7,490 nt of DNA, taken from contig JAUNPT010000112.1 of assembly GCA_030536565.1 (NCBI GenBank), forward strand, positions 1 through 7,490. Reading direction: 5' to 3'. Position numbers and translations under genes: made by a program. This DNA is from Eubacteriales bacterium. Lineage in GTDB: Bacteria; Bacillota; Clostridia; Lachnospirales; Lachnospiraceae. Shown here piece by piece: positions 1 to 5,475 of this stretch (within the stretch, counting starts at the first letter, position 1; the number at the start of each line of letters is the position of its first letter). The notes beneath the pieces are model-generated. The model was given only the letters and a program-made list of their open reading frames with translations, made no database searches and was not told the DNA's origin.

Positions 1-837
1 ATGGTTTTCAGGTTCGTCAAATAATACAGTAAATGTATTTTCAGAAGGTGAATACATATATATCATCCAAGCGAGTTCGATAATAGATGCAATTCCACCG
101 GAAACAGCATCAATAGGAAACTTACCGGAAGCTGTTTCTAATATAACTTCAGGAATTTCAATAGTTAATTTTTGAAATCCAATTTTTGGTGGCAATATTG
201 TGCTTAATATAGATTGAAATCCTTCAAAGATATCGAGGGATTCTTGATTGGATTTAACATAAGTATTGCCGGGACCAAATGTGGCTAAGGAAATAATGGC
301 TTCTTTTATATGTTTTGTGGCACCCTGTTCGTTTGGATTGTAGAATGTATCGGATAAAGGTAAAGTCTTGTAGTTGTGATAGGCAGCAAAAATTTCTGCT
401 CTTTTTAGAGCATGTGTTGGGATGTTCTCTACTTTTTTGTATTGAAATAAAGAACGGTGAGAGGTGATATATAAACCCGCACATGCGTTAGAGTTTTTTA
501 AGTCTATGTTATAAGTTGTTGATACATGTTCTGGAACTAAGATAGGTGCAGTTATAGAATCGTATTTTACATTTCCGATGATAGAAGATGCATAATTGGC
601 ATCACGACGTTCTTCTAAATTTCCTATTACACTTGAAGAATAGTTAATAGAACCATCAGATGTTTCATTTACATTACTAACAAATTTGAATGACTCACCA
701 AAGGCCTTTGAGAGTATGTTTAGTATGGTTGTTTTTCCAGAACCATTTGCACCTGTTAAAATGGTTAAGCGTTTATCAAAATTAATAGTTAGATTATCAA
801 ATTGTCTCCAATTGCTTAAATGAATTTGTTCTATCAT
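1..837 (-). CDS. AAA/ABC-type ATPase, N-terminal part (runs off the left edge)
   Basis: I translated the minus strand from an ATG at 837-835; the frame stays open for 279 codons to the window edge with no stop. It shows a P-loop ATPase of the OLD/RecF-like (AAA_21-type) class. A beta-strand start (MIEQIHLSNWRQF) is followed by a Walker A motif GANGSGKT at residues 29-36, a long variable insert, an ABC-signature-like stretch (DAVSGG, residues 243-248) and a hydrophobic Walker B ending in DEPENH (274-279). Anything after Walker B, including any fused or partner nuclease, lies outside the window. An AAAGGA ribosome binding site at 848-853 lies 10 nt before the start. Such ATPases can be DNA repair or overcoming-lysogenization-type defence proteins. 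The family is clear, the job is not. It points away from the XRE gene and could be cargo or flanking chromosome. Confidence 0.85.
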   Translation of the reverse strand, partial: MIEQIHLSNWRQFDNLTINFDKRLTILTGANGSGKTTILNILSKAFGESFKFVSNVNETSDGSINYSSSVIGNLEERRDANYASSIIGNVKYDSITAPILVPEHVSTTYNIDLKNSNACAGLYITSHRSLFQYKKVENIPTHALKRAEIFAAYHNYKTLPLSDTFYNPNEQGATKHIKEAIISLATFGPGNTYVKSNQESLDIFEGFQSILSTILPPKIGFQKLTIEIPEVILETASGKFPIDAVSGGIASIIELAWMIYMYSPSENTFTVLFDEPENH

Positions 838-950
838 AATTTTACCATCCTTTATTCGTTTATAATTGCAATGTCTTAATTTTACCGAGATTATCTAGTC
901 CTAAATTAAAAATATGGAAGAAAAAGTTTTGAGAATTGTCCATAAAGTTA

Positions 951-1577
951 CTATTTCTTCTTCCTTTTCCTCTTCACATAAGAGAAATCCGGAAACAAGT
1001 CTTTCAATGCTTCTGCAACTTCTTCATTTTCAATCATCTCTTGAACCATCATCTGGTCATCATCATTTAAATCAAGAGATACCGAGTAAGAAGCATTACT
1101 ATCTATCGGATTTGCCGGGAAGCGGATTTCTTTCTTGTAGTAATCACTTTCGGTGATTTCTCCGTCCTCAAGCTTATCTCTTAATCTTGCCCAATATTCA
1201 ACCATCATTTTGAATGAATCTAAATCTTCCTGCGGACGAGGTCCGGCACTTGGAAGTCGTTCTTCAAACTTTAATACTACTTCGCCATCCTTTATGGTAG
1301 GTCGCAATCCGTATGCCCATTCCATATCAAACAATACATGGAGTGCACTGAAGATGTTTGCCACATCCGGATCTGACAATGCAAAGAAGCTGACATTAAG
1401 ATGATTGGCAATATTAAGCAAAGTTGCTTCATCTGGATAACGGTTTCCTAATTCGTAGTTTCGGATTGTGGACTCATTAAGTCCGCATCGCACAGCCAAT
1501 TCCTTTTGGGTAAGTTCGGCTGCGATTCGGAAGTTTCTGATTAAAACGCCTACTCGGCTGGTAAATTTATCACCCAT
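951..1577 (-). CDS. XRE-family helix-turn-helix regulator (208 aa) of the mobile element
   Basis: Residues 8-63 form a Cro/CI-type helix-turn-helix domain. The recognition region LTQKELAVRCGLNESTIRNY is at residues 22-41, followed by the usual fourth and fifth helices. The remaining 140 residues match no family I recognise. They contain an acidic stretch near residues 170-190 and end in a very basic tail (KRKRKKK), which may add nonspecific DNA contact. The start at 1577 is supported by an AGAAGGAG site at 1586-1593, 8 nt upstream. The gene is divergent from the excisionase-integrase operon, and the shared intergenic region holds three dyad repeats. By analogy with other integrative elements, it is probably the repressor of excision and of its own gene. 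The direction of regulation is inferred. Confidence 0.85.
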   Translation of the reverse strand: MGDKFTSRVGVLIRNFRIAAELTQKELAVRCGLNESTIRNYELGNRYPDEATLLNIANHLNVSFFALSDPDVANIFSALHVLFDMEWAYGLRPTIKDGEVVLKFEERLPSAGPRPQEDLDSFKMMVEYWARLRDKLEDGEITESDYYKKEIRFPANPIDSNASYSVSLDLNDDDQMMVQEMIENEEVAEALKDLFPDFSYVKRKRKKK

Positions 1578-1608
1578 TACAAAAGCTCCTTCTTTTCAAA
1601 CTATGTAT

Positions 1609-1617
1609 AGTATAACA
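1609..1617 (-). promoter_or_regulatory. Extended -10 promoter element for the XRE regulator gene
   Basis: On the minus strand the sequence reads TGTTATACT, a TGN extension followed by TATACT (5 of 6 to the -10 consensus). It lies about 35 nt before the XRE start codon. No good -35 box is seen at 17-nt spacing; that position falls inside the first dyad repeat (1621-1639). A regulator bound there would sit on the polymerase -35 contact, fitting autorepression. Confidence 0.5.
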
Positions 1618-1620
1618 CTA

Positions 1621-1717
1621 ACAGTGCAAAAATGAAATGTTTTTTGCTAAATAGTATTGACAGTACAAAAATGAACTGCTAATATGATACACAACACAAC
1701 CGTTCGAAAATGAACTG
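1621..1717. repeat. Three 19-bp dyad repeats at exact 39-bp intervals (probable XRE operators)
   Basis: The copies are at 1621-1639 (ACAGTGCAAAAATGAAATG), 1660-1678 (ACAGTACAAAAATGAACTG) and 1699-1717 (ACCGTTCGAAAATGAACTG). Fifteen of 19 positions are identical in all three, and each copy starts 39 bp after the last. The middle copy is a near-palindrome: half-site CAGTACA, an AAAA centre, then TGAACTG (6 of 7 pairs). The outer copies keep 5 of 7. Dyad symmetry of this size suits a helix-turn-helix dimer. Copy 1 covers the upstream promoter region of the XRE gene, copy 2 lies between the -35 and -10 of the rightward promoter, and copy 3 lies just downstream of that promoter's expected start. 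Binding by the neighbouring XRE protein is inferred; excisionase binding is the alternative. Confidence 0.75.
1657..1685 (+). promoter_or_regulatory. Promoter of the excisionase-integrase-mobilization operon
   Basis: A perfect -35 box TTGACA (1657-1662) is followed after exactly 17 nt by TAATAT (1680-1685). An overlapping TATGAT at 1683-1688 matches better but would need 20-nt spacing. The second dyad repeat overlaps the end of the -35 and fills the spacer, so a bound dimer would block polymerase. Transcription would start near 1692 and reach the excisionase start at 1750. Confidence 0.7.
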
Positions 1718-1749
1718 AATAATAAAAACGAGAGAGGAGGTAGCAGTTT

Positions 1750-1947
1750 ATGGAGAACAAAAGATTTATCGATGTGCAGGATGTGGTGGAAGAGCTTGGA
1801 GTCTCGACATCATATGCATATAGGCTCATACGCGAATTAAACGCAGAGCGAGCAGCAGATGGATTTGTGACAATCAAGGGACGAGTCAGCAGACAGTATT
1901 TTGATGAACGAATCTATGGAACAACAGATAAGAAAGAGGTGGTTTGA
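1750..1947 (+). CDS. xis: Excisionase-like small helix-turn-helix protein (65 aa)
   Basis: A 65-residue basic protein with an N-terminal helix-turn-helix of the MerR/excisionase type. FIDVQDVVEELGVSTSYAYR (residues 6-25) forms the winged-helix core, and a short wing and tail follow (GFVTIKGRVSRQYFDERIYG, 39-58). The length is normal for recombination directionality factors of Firmicute elements, and its position directly before a tyrosine integrase supports the call. An AGGAGG site at 1735-1740 lies 9 nt before the ATG. Its TGA stop overlaps the integrase ATG in TGATG, indicating translational coupling. It would bias the integrase toward excision. A purely transcriptional role cannot be excluded from sequence alone. 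Confidence 0.72.
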   Translation: MENKRFIDVQDVVEELGVSTSYAYRLIRELNAERAADGFVTIKGRVSRQYFDERIYGTTDKKEVV

Positions 1948-3041
1948 TGGCAGTTATCAAAAACCAAAAGACCGGAATGTGGGAGGTCAGGACTTATTAC
2001 AAGGACTGGACCGGCACACGAAGGCAAAAAACCAAGAGGGGCTTCGCTAAGAAGAGCGAGGCCCAGGAATGGGAACGTGCTTTCAAGTTGAAGGATGAAA
2101 TGAATATCAATATGAAATTCAAGGATTTCGCGGAATTGTACCTTTCGGATATTCGTCCAAGAATTAAGTACAATTCGTTTTTGACGAAGAAGCACATCAT
2201 TGAAACAAAGATTTTGCCATACTTTGGGCACAGAAAGTTGAATGAGATTCGTCCTGCGGATGTGATTCAATGGCAGAATGAGATTATGAAGCTTAAGAAG
2301 GACAACGGAGAAGCATATTCGCCGACGTATTTAAAAACCATACACAATCAGTTGAGTGCTATCTTAAATCATGCAGTTAATATGTATGATTTGAAGGATA
2401 ATGTGGCTCGAAAAGCCGGTTCTATGGGGAAGGAAGAATCGAAGGAGATTATGTTTTGGACGCAGGAGGAGTATCAGGCATTTATTGAGCAGGTGGCGGA
2501 CAAGCCAATTTCATATTATGCATTTGAAATTCTATACTGGACAGGAATTCGTGAAGGAGAACTGCTGGCACTGACACCAGCCGATTTTGATTTTACGAAG
2601 AAAACACTTCGCATCAATAAATCATATCAAAGGCTGGAAGGTAAGGATGTGATTACAGATCCGAAGACTCCAAAAAGTAATCGAGTGATTGTTATGCCGG
2701 ATTTTCTTGCTGTTGAAATTGAAGATTTTATCAGTAGATTGGATGGCATTAGAAATGACGATAGGATTTTCACCATTTCAAAGAGTTATTTGCATCATGA
2801 GATGGACAGAGGCGCAAAGCTGGCAGGGGTCAAGAGAATCAAGATTCATGGGCTAAGGCATTCGCACATTTCACTGCTGATTCATATGGGTTATTCGGCA
2901 CTTGCGATTGCTGAAAGAGTAGGACATGAGGCAGTGGACATCACTTATCATTATGCACATTTATTTCCAACAGTACAGTCAGATATGGCTGTGCATCTGG
3001 ATTCGGAAAGAGAGGAGCTTATCAATGTCAGAAAAAAATAG
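1947..3041 (+). CDS. int: Tyrosine recombinase / site-specific integrase (364 aa)
   Basis: This enzyme integrates and excises the element by breaking and rejoining att sites. Residues 1-47 look like an arm-type DNA-binding domain (GMWEVRTYYKDWTGTRRQKT, then AQEWERAF). Residues about 55-150 are the SAM-like core-binding domain. The catalytic domain (about 165-345) contains the expected residues: Arg202 in TGIREGELLAL, Lys243 in TPKSNRVIVMP, His301 and Arg304 in HGLRHSH, His327 in ERVGHE, and nucleophile Tyr336 in YHYAHLFP, nine residues after His327. Length and residues match an intact Tn916/phage-type integrase. I chose the ATG at 1947, which overlaps the excisionase stop and has AGGTGG just upstream, over the in-frame TTG at 1944. 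The 3' end overlaps the next gene by 17 nt. Confidence 0.95.
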   Translation: MAVIKNQKTGMWEVRTYYKDWTGTRRQKTKRGFAKKSEAQEWERAFKLKDEMNINMKFKDFAELYLSDIRPRIKYNSFLTKKHIIETKILPYFGHRKLNEIRPADVIQWQNEIMKLKKDNGEAYSPTYLKTIHNQLSAILNHAVNMYDLKDNVARKAGSMGKEESKEIMFWTQEEYQAFIEQVADKPISYYAFEILYWTGIREGELLALTPADFDFTKKTLRINKSYQRLEGKDVITDPKTPKSNRVIVMPDFLAVEIEDFISRLDGIRNDDRIFTISKSYLHHEMDRGAKLAGVKRIKIHGLRHSHISLLIHMGYSALAIAERVGHEAVDITYHYAHLFPTVQSDMAVHLDSEREELINVRKK

Positions 3042-3396
3042 AGATGCAAAAAACAGATGGAGAACGGTGACAGTGGCATTTCGCTTGTCACCGGAAGAAA
3101 ATGAGGAACTTACTACTCGTGTAAAAATGTGCGGGTGTAGGACGAGACAGGAGTATATCATACAAAGCATTCTGCATCAGAAGGTTGTGGCTACAGGTAA
3201 TCCGCTAATGCTGGTATCATTTCGGCATAATCTTCAGCACATTGAAGCAGAATTGGAGCGGTTACAAAAAGCGGATGAGATGGATCCGGAACTACTAACA
3301 CCAATCCGGACTATGCTGGAGATATTGGAGGTGTTTCGCGAAAAGCCTCGTACTCTGGCAGGTTTGGAGAGGTTGACAGTCAGTGATGAAGATTAA
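3025..3396 (+). CDS. MobC-like relaxosome accessory protein (123 aa)
   Basis: A small protein with an N-terminal segment typical of ribbon-helix-helix mobilization proteins: RTVTVAFRLSPEENEELTTR (residues 13-32) and then CRTRQEYIIQSILHQKVV. A helical, charged C-terminal half follows. MobC-type proteins bind the transfer origin and help the relaxase open the strand at the nick site. The ATG at 3025 has AGGAG (3013-3017) 7 nt upstream. The frame also extends upstream to 2926, but that part lies wholly inside the integrase catalytic region, so I reject it. The 17-nt overlap with the integrase gene puts it in the same transcript. The family call rests on pattern recognition plus the downstream relaxase. 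Confidence 0.7.
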   Translation: MSEKNRDAKNRWRTVTVAFRLSPEENEELTTRVKMCGCRTRQEYIIQSILHQKVVATGNPLMLVSFRHNLQHIEAELERLQKADEMDPELLTPIRTMLEILEVFREKPRTLAGLERLTVSDED

Positions 3397-3429
3397 AAAT
3401 GTGTTGAATATCGAAAGGAAGCGATTGCC

Positions 3430-3807
3430 ATGGGACAGAAAACAATATTTGAAAAAATAGATGTTCAGTATGAGGAAAGAGACGGATTGTTTTATCCGTT
3501 AATTACATTAGATATTAAAGAAGATGGTGCAAACGTTGGAAAATACGGACGCATGTGGATGCAATATTTGAAGTCAGAATATCCACAGCGCCATCGAAGC
3601 TTGCTACGATTCGGGGAACTGAACCAAAAGGCAGCAGAGATAAATGAAGTGGCTTATGAATTGCTTGAGGATATTGAAACAGAATGGCTGCAAGAGCATA
3701 AGCCGAAGAATAAAAATTCTTTTGCAGAAATGTATAAGCTGAGAACGGAAGCAAGGCTGATAGCAGAAGAAGTTGTATTACATGATGTGGTGAATTGTTT
3801 TCATTAG
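3430..3807 (+). CDS. tnpV: TnpV-like transposon-encoded protein (125 aa), function unknown
   Basis: The pattern is that of the TnpV family of clostridial mobilizable transposons (Tn4451-type). An N-terminal segment leads into a conserved block, VGKYGRMWMQYLKSEYPQRH (residues 36-55), with LLRFGELN just after it. The C-terminal half is helical and carries a late AEEVVLHDVV helix where relatives have a similar AEEIVL motif. The length is normal for the family. No catalytic motif is visible and, as far as I know, no biochemical role is established. The AAAGGA ribosome binding site at 3414-3419 lies 10 nt before the ATG. It lies 33 bp after the MobC-like gene and is probably cotranscribed. It is the last gene before the inverted-repeat-rich stretch. 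Confidence 0.75.
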   Translation: MGQKTIFEKIDVQYEERDGLFYPLITLDIKEDGANVGKYGRMWMQYLKSEYPQRHRSLLRFGELNQKAAEINEVAYELLEDIETEWLQEHKPKNKNSFAEMYKLRTEARLIAEEVVLHDVVNCFH

Positions 3808-3841
3808 TTGCAAATGATTGCATGATACATAGCTCATTTAT

Positions 3842-3882
3842 TCCTGCCGAAGTATAGAGATTTTTGTTGTGCTTTGGCAGGA
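3842..3882. repeat. Large imperfect inverted repeat, candidate oriT stem-loop
   Basis: The left arm TCCTGCCGAAG (3842-3852) pairs with the right arm CTTTGGCAGGA (3872-3882): eleven pairs, one of them G-T, around a 19-nt loop. At the base of the loop the sequence reads AAGTATAG, which recalls the AAGTATAG segment beside the nick of pMV158-type MobV origins. The rest of the pMV158 core is not conserved. No T-tract follows, so a terminator is less likely. Its position between the accessory mobilization genes and mobV supports an origin, but the nick site is not identified. Confidence 0.5.
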
Positions 3883-3937
3883 TAGGAAGCAAGCTGTAGA
3901 TTTCAAATGAAGGGGAGTTGCTGGTGGTAAACAATAT

Positions 3938-3953
3938 GTCGCGTATCCGCGAC
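3938..3953. repeat. Perfect hairpin with TATC loop, copy 1
   Basis: GTCGCG, loop TATC, then CGCGAC: a 6-bp perfect stem. It is preceded by ATAT. A second hairpin at 4084-4099 has the same flank, the same outer GT/AC pairs and the same loop, but different and still fully paired inner stem bases. Confidence 0.75.
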
Positions 3954-4016
3954 TATAGCCTCTCCGGCGAGGAGCGCAAAACCCGCTTGAGGGTCTGCAT
4001 TTTTGATACCGCAGGT

Positions 4017-4054
4017 GTCAAAAGTGCTTTTGCGTTACTTTTGACAAAAGTAAC
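4017..4054. repeat. Overlapping, mutually exclusive inverted repeats
   Basis: Arm GTCAAAAGT (4017-4025) pairs perfectly with ACTTTTGAC (4037-4045) around an 11-nt loop. Arm GTTACTTTT (4034-4042) pairs perfectly with AAAAGTAAC (4046-4054) around the 3-nt loop GAC. The two 9-bp stems share 4037-4042, so only one can form at a time. A third small stem, CAAAAG/CTTTTG (4019-4032), lies inside the first. This could be a switch-like leader or a set of relaxosome binding sites. No T-tract follows to make either stem a classical terminator. Confidence 0.7.
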
Positions 4055-4083
4055 AAAACCTTCCCTGGGAAATTTGCTGATAT

Positions 4084-4099
4084 GTGCCGTATCCGGCAC
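4084..4099. repeat. Perfect hairpin with TATC loop, copy 2
   Basis: GTGCCG, loop TATC, then CGGCAC: a 6-bp perfect stem, again preceded by ATAT. It begins 146 bp after copy 1. The stem differs from copy 1 at inner positions while staying fully paired, which is the mark of a structure kept by compensating changes. It ends 55 bp before the relaxase start codon. Confidence 0.75.
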
Positions 4100-4154
4100 G
4101 AGTATGGATAAGAAGGAGGTGTACGCATACATAGGAAAAGGAGGTTGATTTCAG

Positions 4155-5426
4155 ATGGAAAGAACGATTAGTTTCATGAATGGGGAAGGTTCACTTGGTC
4201 ACAATACAAGAGCATTTATAGCACAAAATGTGGATGCCGACAGAACAAAAGATAATATCACTCTTGTGCATGAAGATTTGAAAAAGGTGTATCACAAATT
4301 GTTTGATGATTCCCTTAAAAAGTACAATGCCAAGCAGAAACGCAAAGACAGGCAGATTAAGAATTATTATGACAAGATTTCAAGAAGTAAGCAGGAGAAA
4401 CTTTTTTATGAAGTCATTGTGCAGATAGGCAACAGAGACGATACCGGTGTAGGAAGTGTTGCGGCTGATATTGCAGTTAAGGCATTACAAGATTATGTGG
4501 AGTTATTTATTCGCAGGAATCCGCAGCTGTATGTATTTGGGGCTTATATTCATATGGATGAAGAGACACCACATGTGCATATAGATTTTGTACCATTTTC
4601 AACAGATAATAAGAGGGGATTAGAAACAAAGAATTCTCTGAAGGGTGCATTGGCATCCAGAGGTTTTGAAAGTGAGGGCAAGGGTAATACCGAATGGCAG
4701 CAGTGGTCGGAGGCAGAGAAAGAGGATATTGCCATGATAATGCAGAAATACGGTATTGGTTGGAAGAAACTTGATACACACAATCAGCATTTGTCCGTTT
4801 TGGATTATAAGAAGCAGAAGCGTAGCCGGGAAGTCAAAGAATTGGAGCAGGAGCTTGAAGATATTAGTGTTGTAATAGAGTTAAAAGAAGAACGGGAAGC
4901 CAGACTTGATGCAGAAATCAATAAGCAGGAAGTACGGATAAAAAAGGAGTGTGAGGAGGCAGAGAAAACCTTGTTAATGGTGAACTCTTTGAAAGAGAAG
5001 GTATATGAGGAAGGCATAGAACAGCAAAAACGTAATAATTTGCTACTTGCTGATTATCGGAAATTGCAAGATATTATTACGGATAAAAAAGAACAATTAG
5101 CAGATTTGGAATTGGCACTTGATAAAGTTAATGCGGCATTTGGCAGGGCAGATGAGGAACTGGCACGTGCAAAAGAAGAATTGGCTGAGATAAGAAAACT
5201 AAGAAATGAATTGATTGTGCAGGGAGATGGGGATTGTTATCTAAAGGAAGAGGTAATTCAGTTACGGTACGAAAACCAAAATCTGAAAGCGGAGAATAAG
5301 GGATTGAGAGAAAAACTGGACAAGGCATATGAATTTATGAAGCAGTTTATGATTGAAGGACGGTCGATGCTGGATAAGTTTTTGGAGTGGATTGGTGAGA
5401 AGGTAAGGGATGTGAGGGGAAGGTGA
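4155..5426 (+). CDS. mobV: MobV-family relaxase (Mob/Pre plasmid recombination enzyme, 423 aa)
   Basis: The relaxase nicks one strand at the transfer origin and pilots it into a recipient through a helper's conjugation channel. The N-terminal motif GHNTRAFIAQNVDADRTKDN (residues 15-34) is characteristic of Mob_Pre. The metal-binding motif H133-x-D135-E136-x-x-P139-H140-x-H142 is intact inside YIHMDEETPHVHIDFVPF. Residues about 220-400 are an almost uninterrupted charged coiled coil (KELEQELEDI, then many E/K/L heptads), usual in this family and probably used for dimerization or protein contact. The C-terminus is short and basic. The ATG at 4155 has AGGAGG (4139-4144) 10 nt upstream. No type IV secretion genes are in the window, so the element is mobilizable rather than self-transmissible as far as seen. 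Confidence 0.95.
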   Translation: MERTISFMNGEGSLGHNTRAFIAQNVDADRTKDNITLVHEDLKKVYHKLFDDSLKKYNAKQKRKDRQIKNYYDKISRSKQEKLFYEVIVQIGNRDDTGVGSVAADIAVKALQDYVELFIRRNPQLYVFGAYIHMDEETPHVHIDFVPFSTDNKRGLETKNSLKGALASRGFESEGKGNTEWQQWSEAEKEDIAMIMQKYGIGWKKLDTHNQHLSVLDYKKQKRSREVKELEQELEDISVVIELKEEREARLDAEINKQEVRIKKECEEAEKTLLMVNSLKEKVYEEGIEQQKRNNLLLADYRKLQDIITDKKEQLADLELALDKVNAAFGRADEELARAKEELAEIRKLRNELIVQGDGDCYLKEEVIQLRYENQNLKAENKGLREKLDKAYEFMKQFMIEGRSMLDKFLEWIGEKVRDVRGR

Positions 5427-5438
5427 CATTTTGTCACC
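5422..5438. repeat. Perfect inverted repeat across the relaxase stop codon
   Basis: GGTGACA, loop TTT, TGTCACC: seven perfect pairs, with the relaxase TGA stop (5424-5426) inside the left arm. It lies between convergent genes, where a bidirectional terminator would be expected, but there is no T-run on either side. It may be a weak terminator, an mRNA end stabiliser or a protein site. Confidence 0.45.
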
Positions 5439-5475
5439 ATATCCCACAATTCCTTCTGCTGTTTGAATATAGACA

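Larger units (their letters stand above)
3808..4154 (+). other. 347-bp stretch without a convincing gene; probable transfer origin and structured leader of the relaxase gene
   Basis: Between the TnpV-like stop and the relaxase start I see at least five inverted repeats (listed separately) and no gene I trust. An open frame runs through it from a TTG at 3918 to a TGA at 4148 (76 codons), but it resembles no family I recognise. Two related hairpins in it fall in different codon phases, so selection appears to act on DNA or RNA shape. A C/G-rich patch at 3938-4100 differs in base use from the AT-rich genes around it. Two AGGAGG sites occur at 4114-4119 and 4139-4144; only the second is positioned for the relaxase ATG. 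The location directly upstream of a MobV gene fits a transfer origin. Confidence 0.55.

Noticed and set aside
838..950. Promoter or terminator between the XRE gene and the AAA ATPase
   Set aside because: The 113-bp gap is AT-rich with several -10-like words, but I found no -35 at proper spacing and no stem followed by a T-run good enough to call.
2926..3024. Upstream extension of the MobC-like gene
   Set aside because: The extension overlaps the integrase catalytic end including the Tyr region. The ATG at 3025 has a good ribosome site and begins the family-like sequence.
3809..3822. Small dyad TGCAA-ATGA-TTGCA after the TnpV-like stop
   Set aside because: Five pairs in AT-rich sequence with no T-tract is within chance expectation.
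3515..3934. Long minus-strand frame opposite the TnpV-like gene
   Set aside because: It is a shadow of the plus-strand gene and the inverted-repeat region, with no ribosome site or protein pattern. The same applies to the frames at 254-484, 914-1156, 1153-1404, 1914-2270 and 5258-5486.
3918..4148. 76-codon open frame beginning with TTG upstream of the relaxase
   Set aside because: It has no recognisable domain and a poor start, and it is filled with inverted repeats whose shared pattern falls in different codon phases. I treat the region as structured non-coding, though a conserved small protein cannot be excluded.
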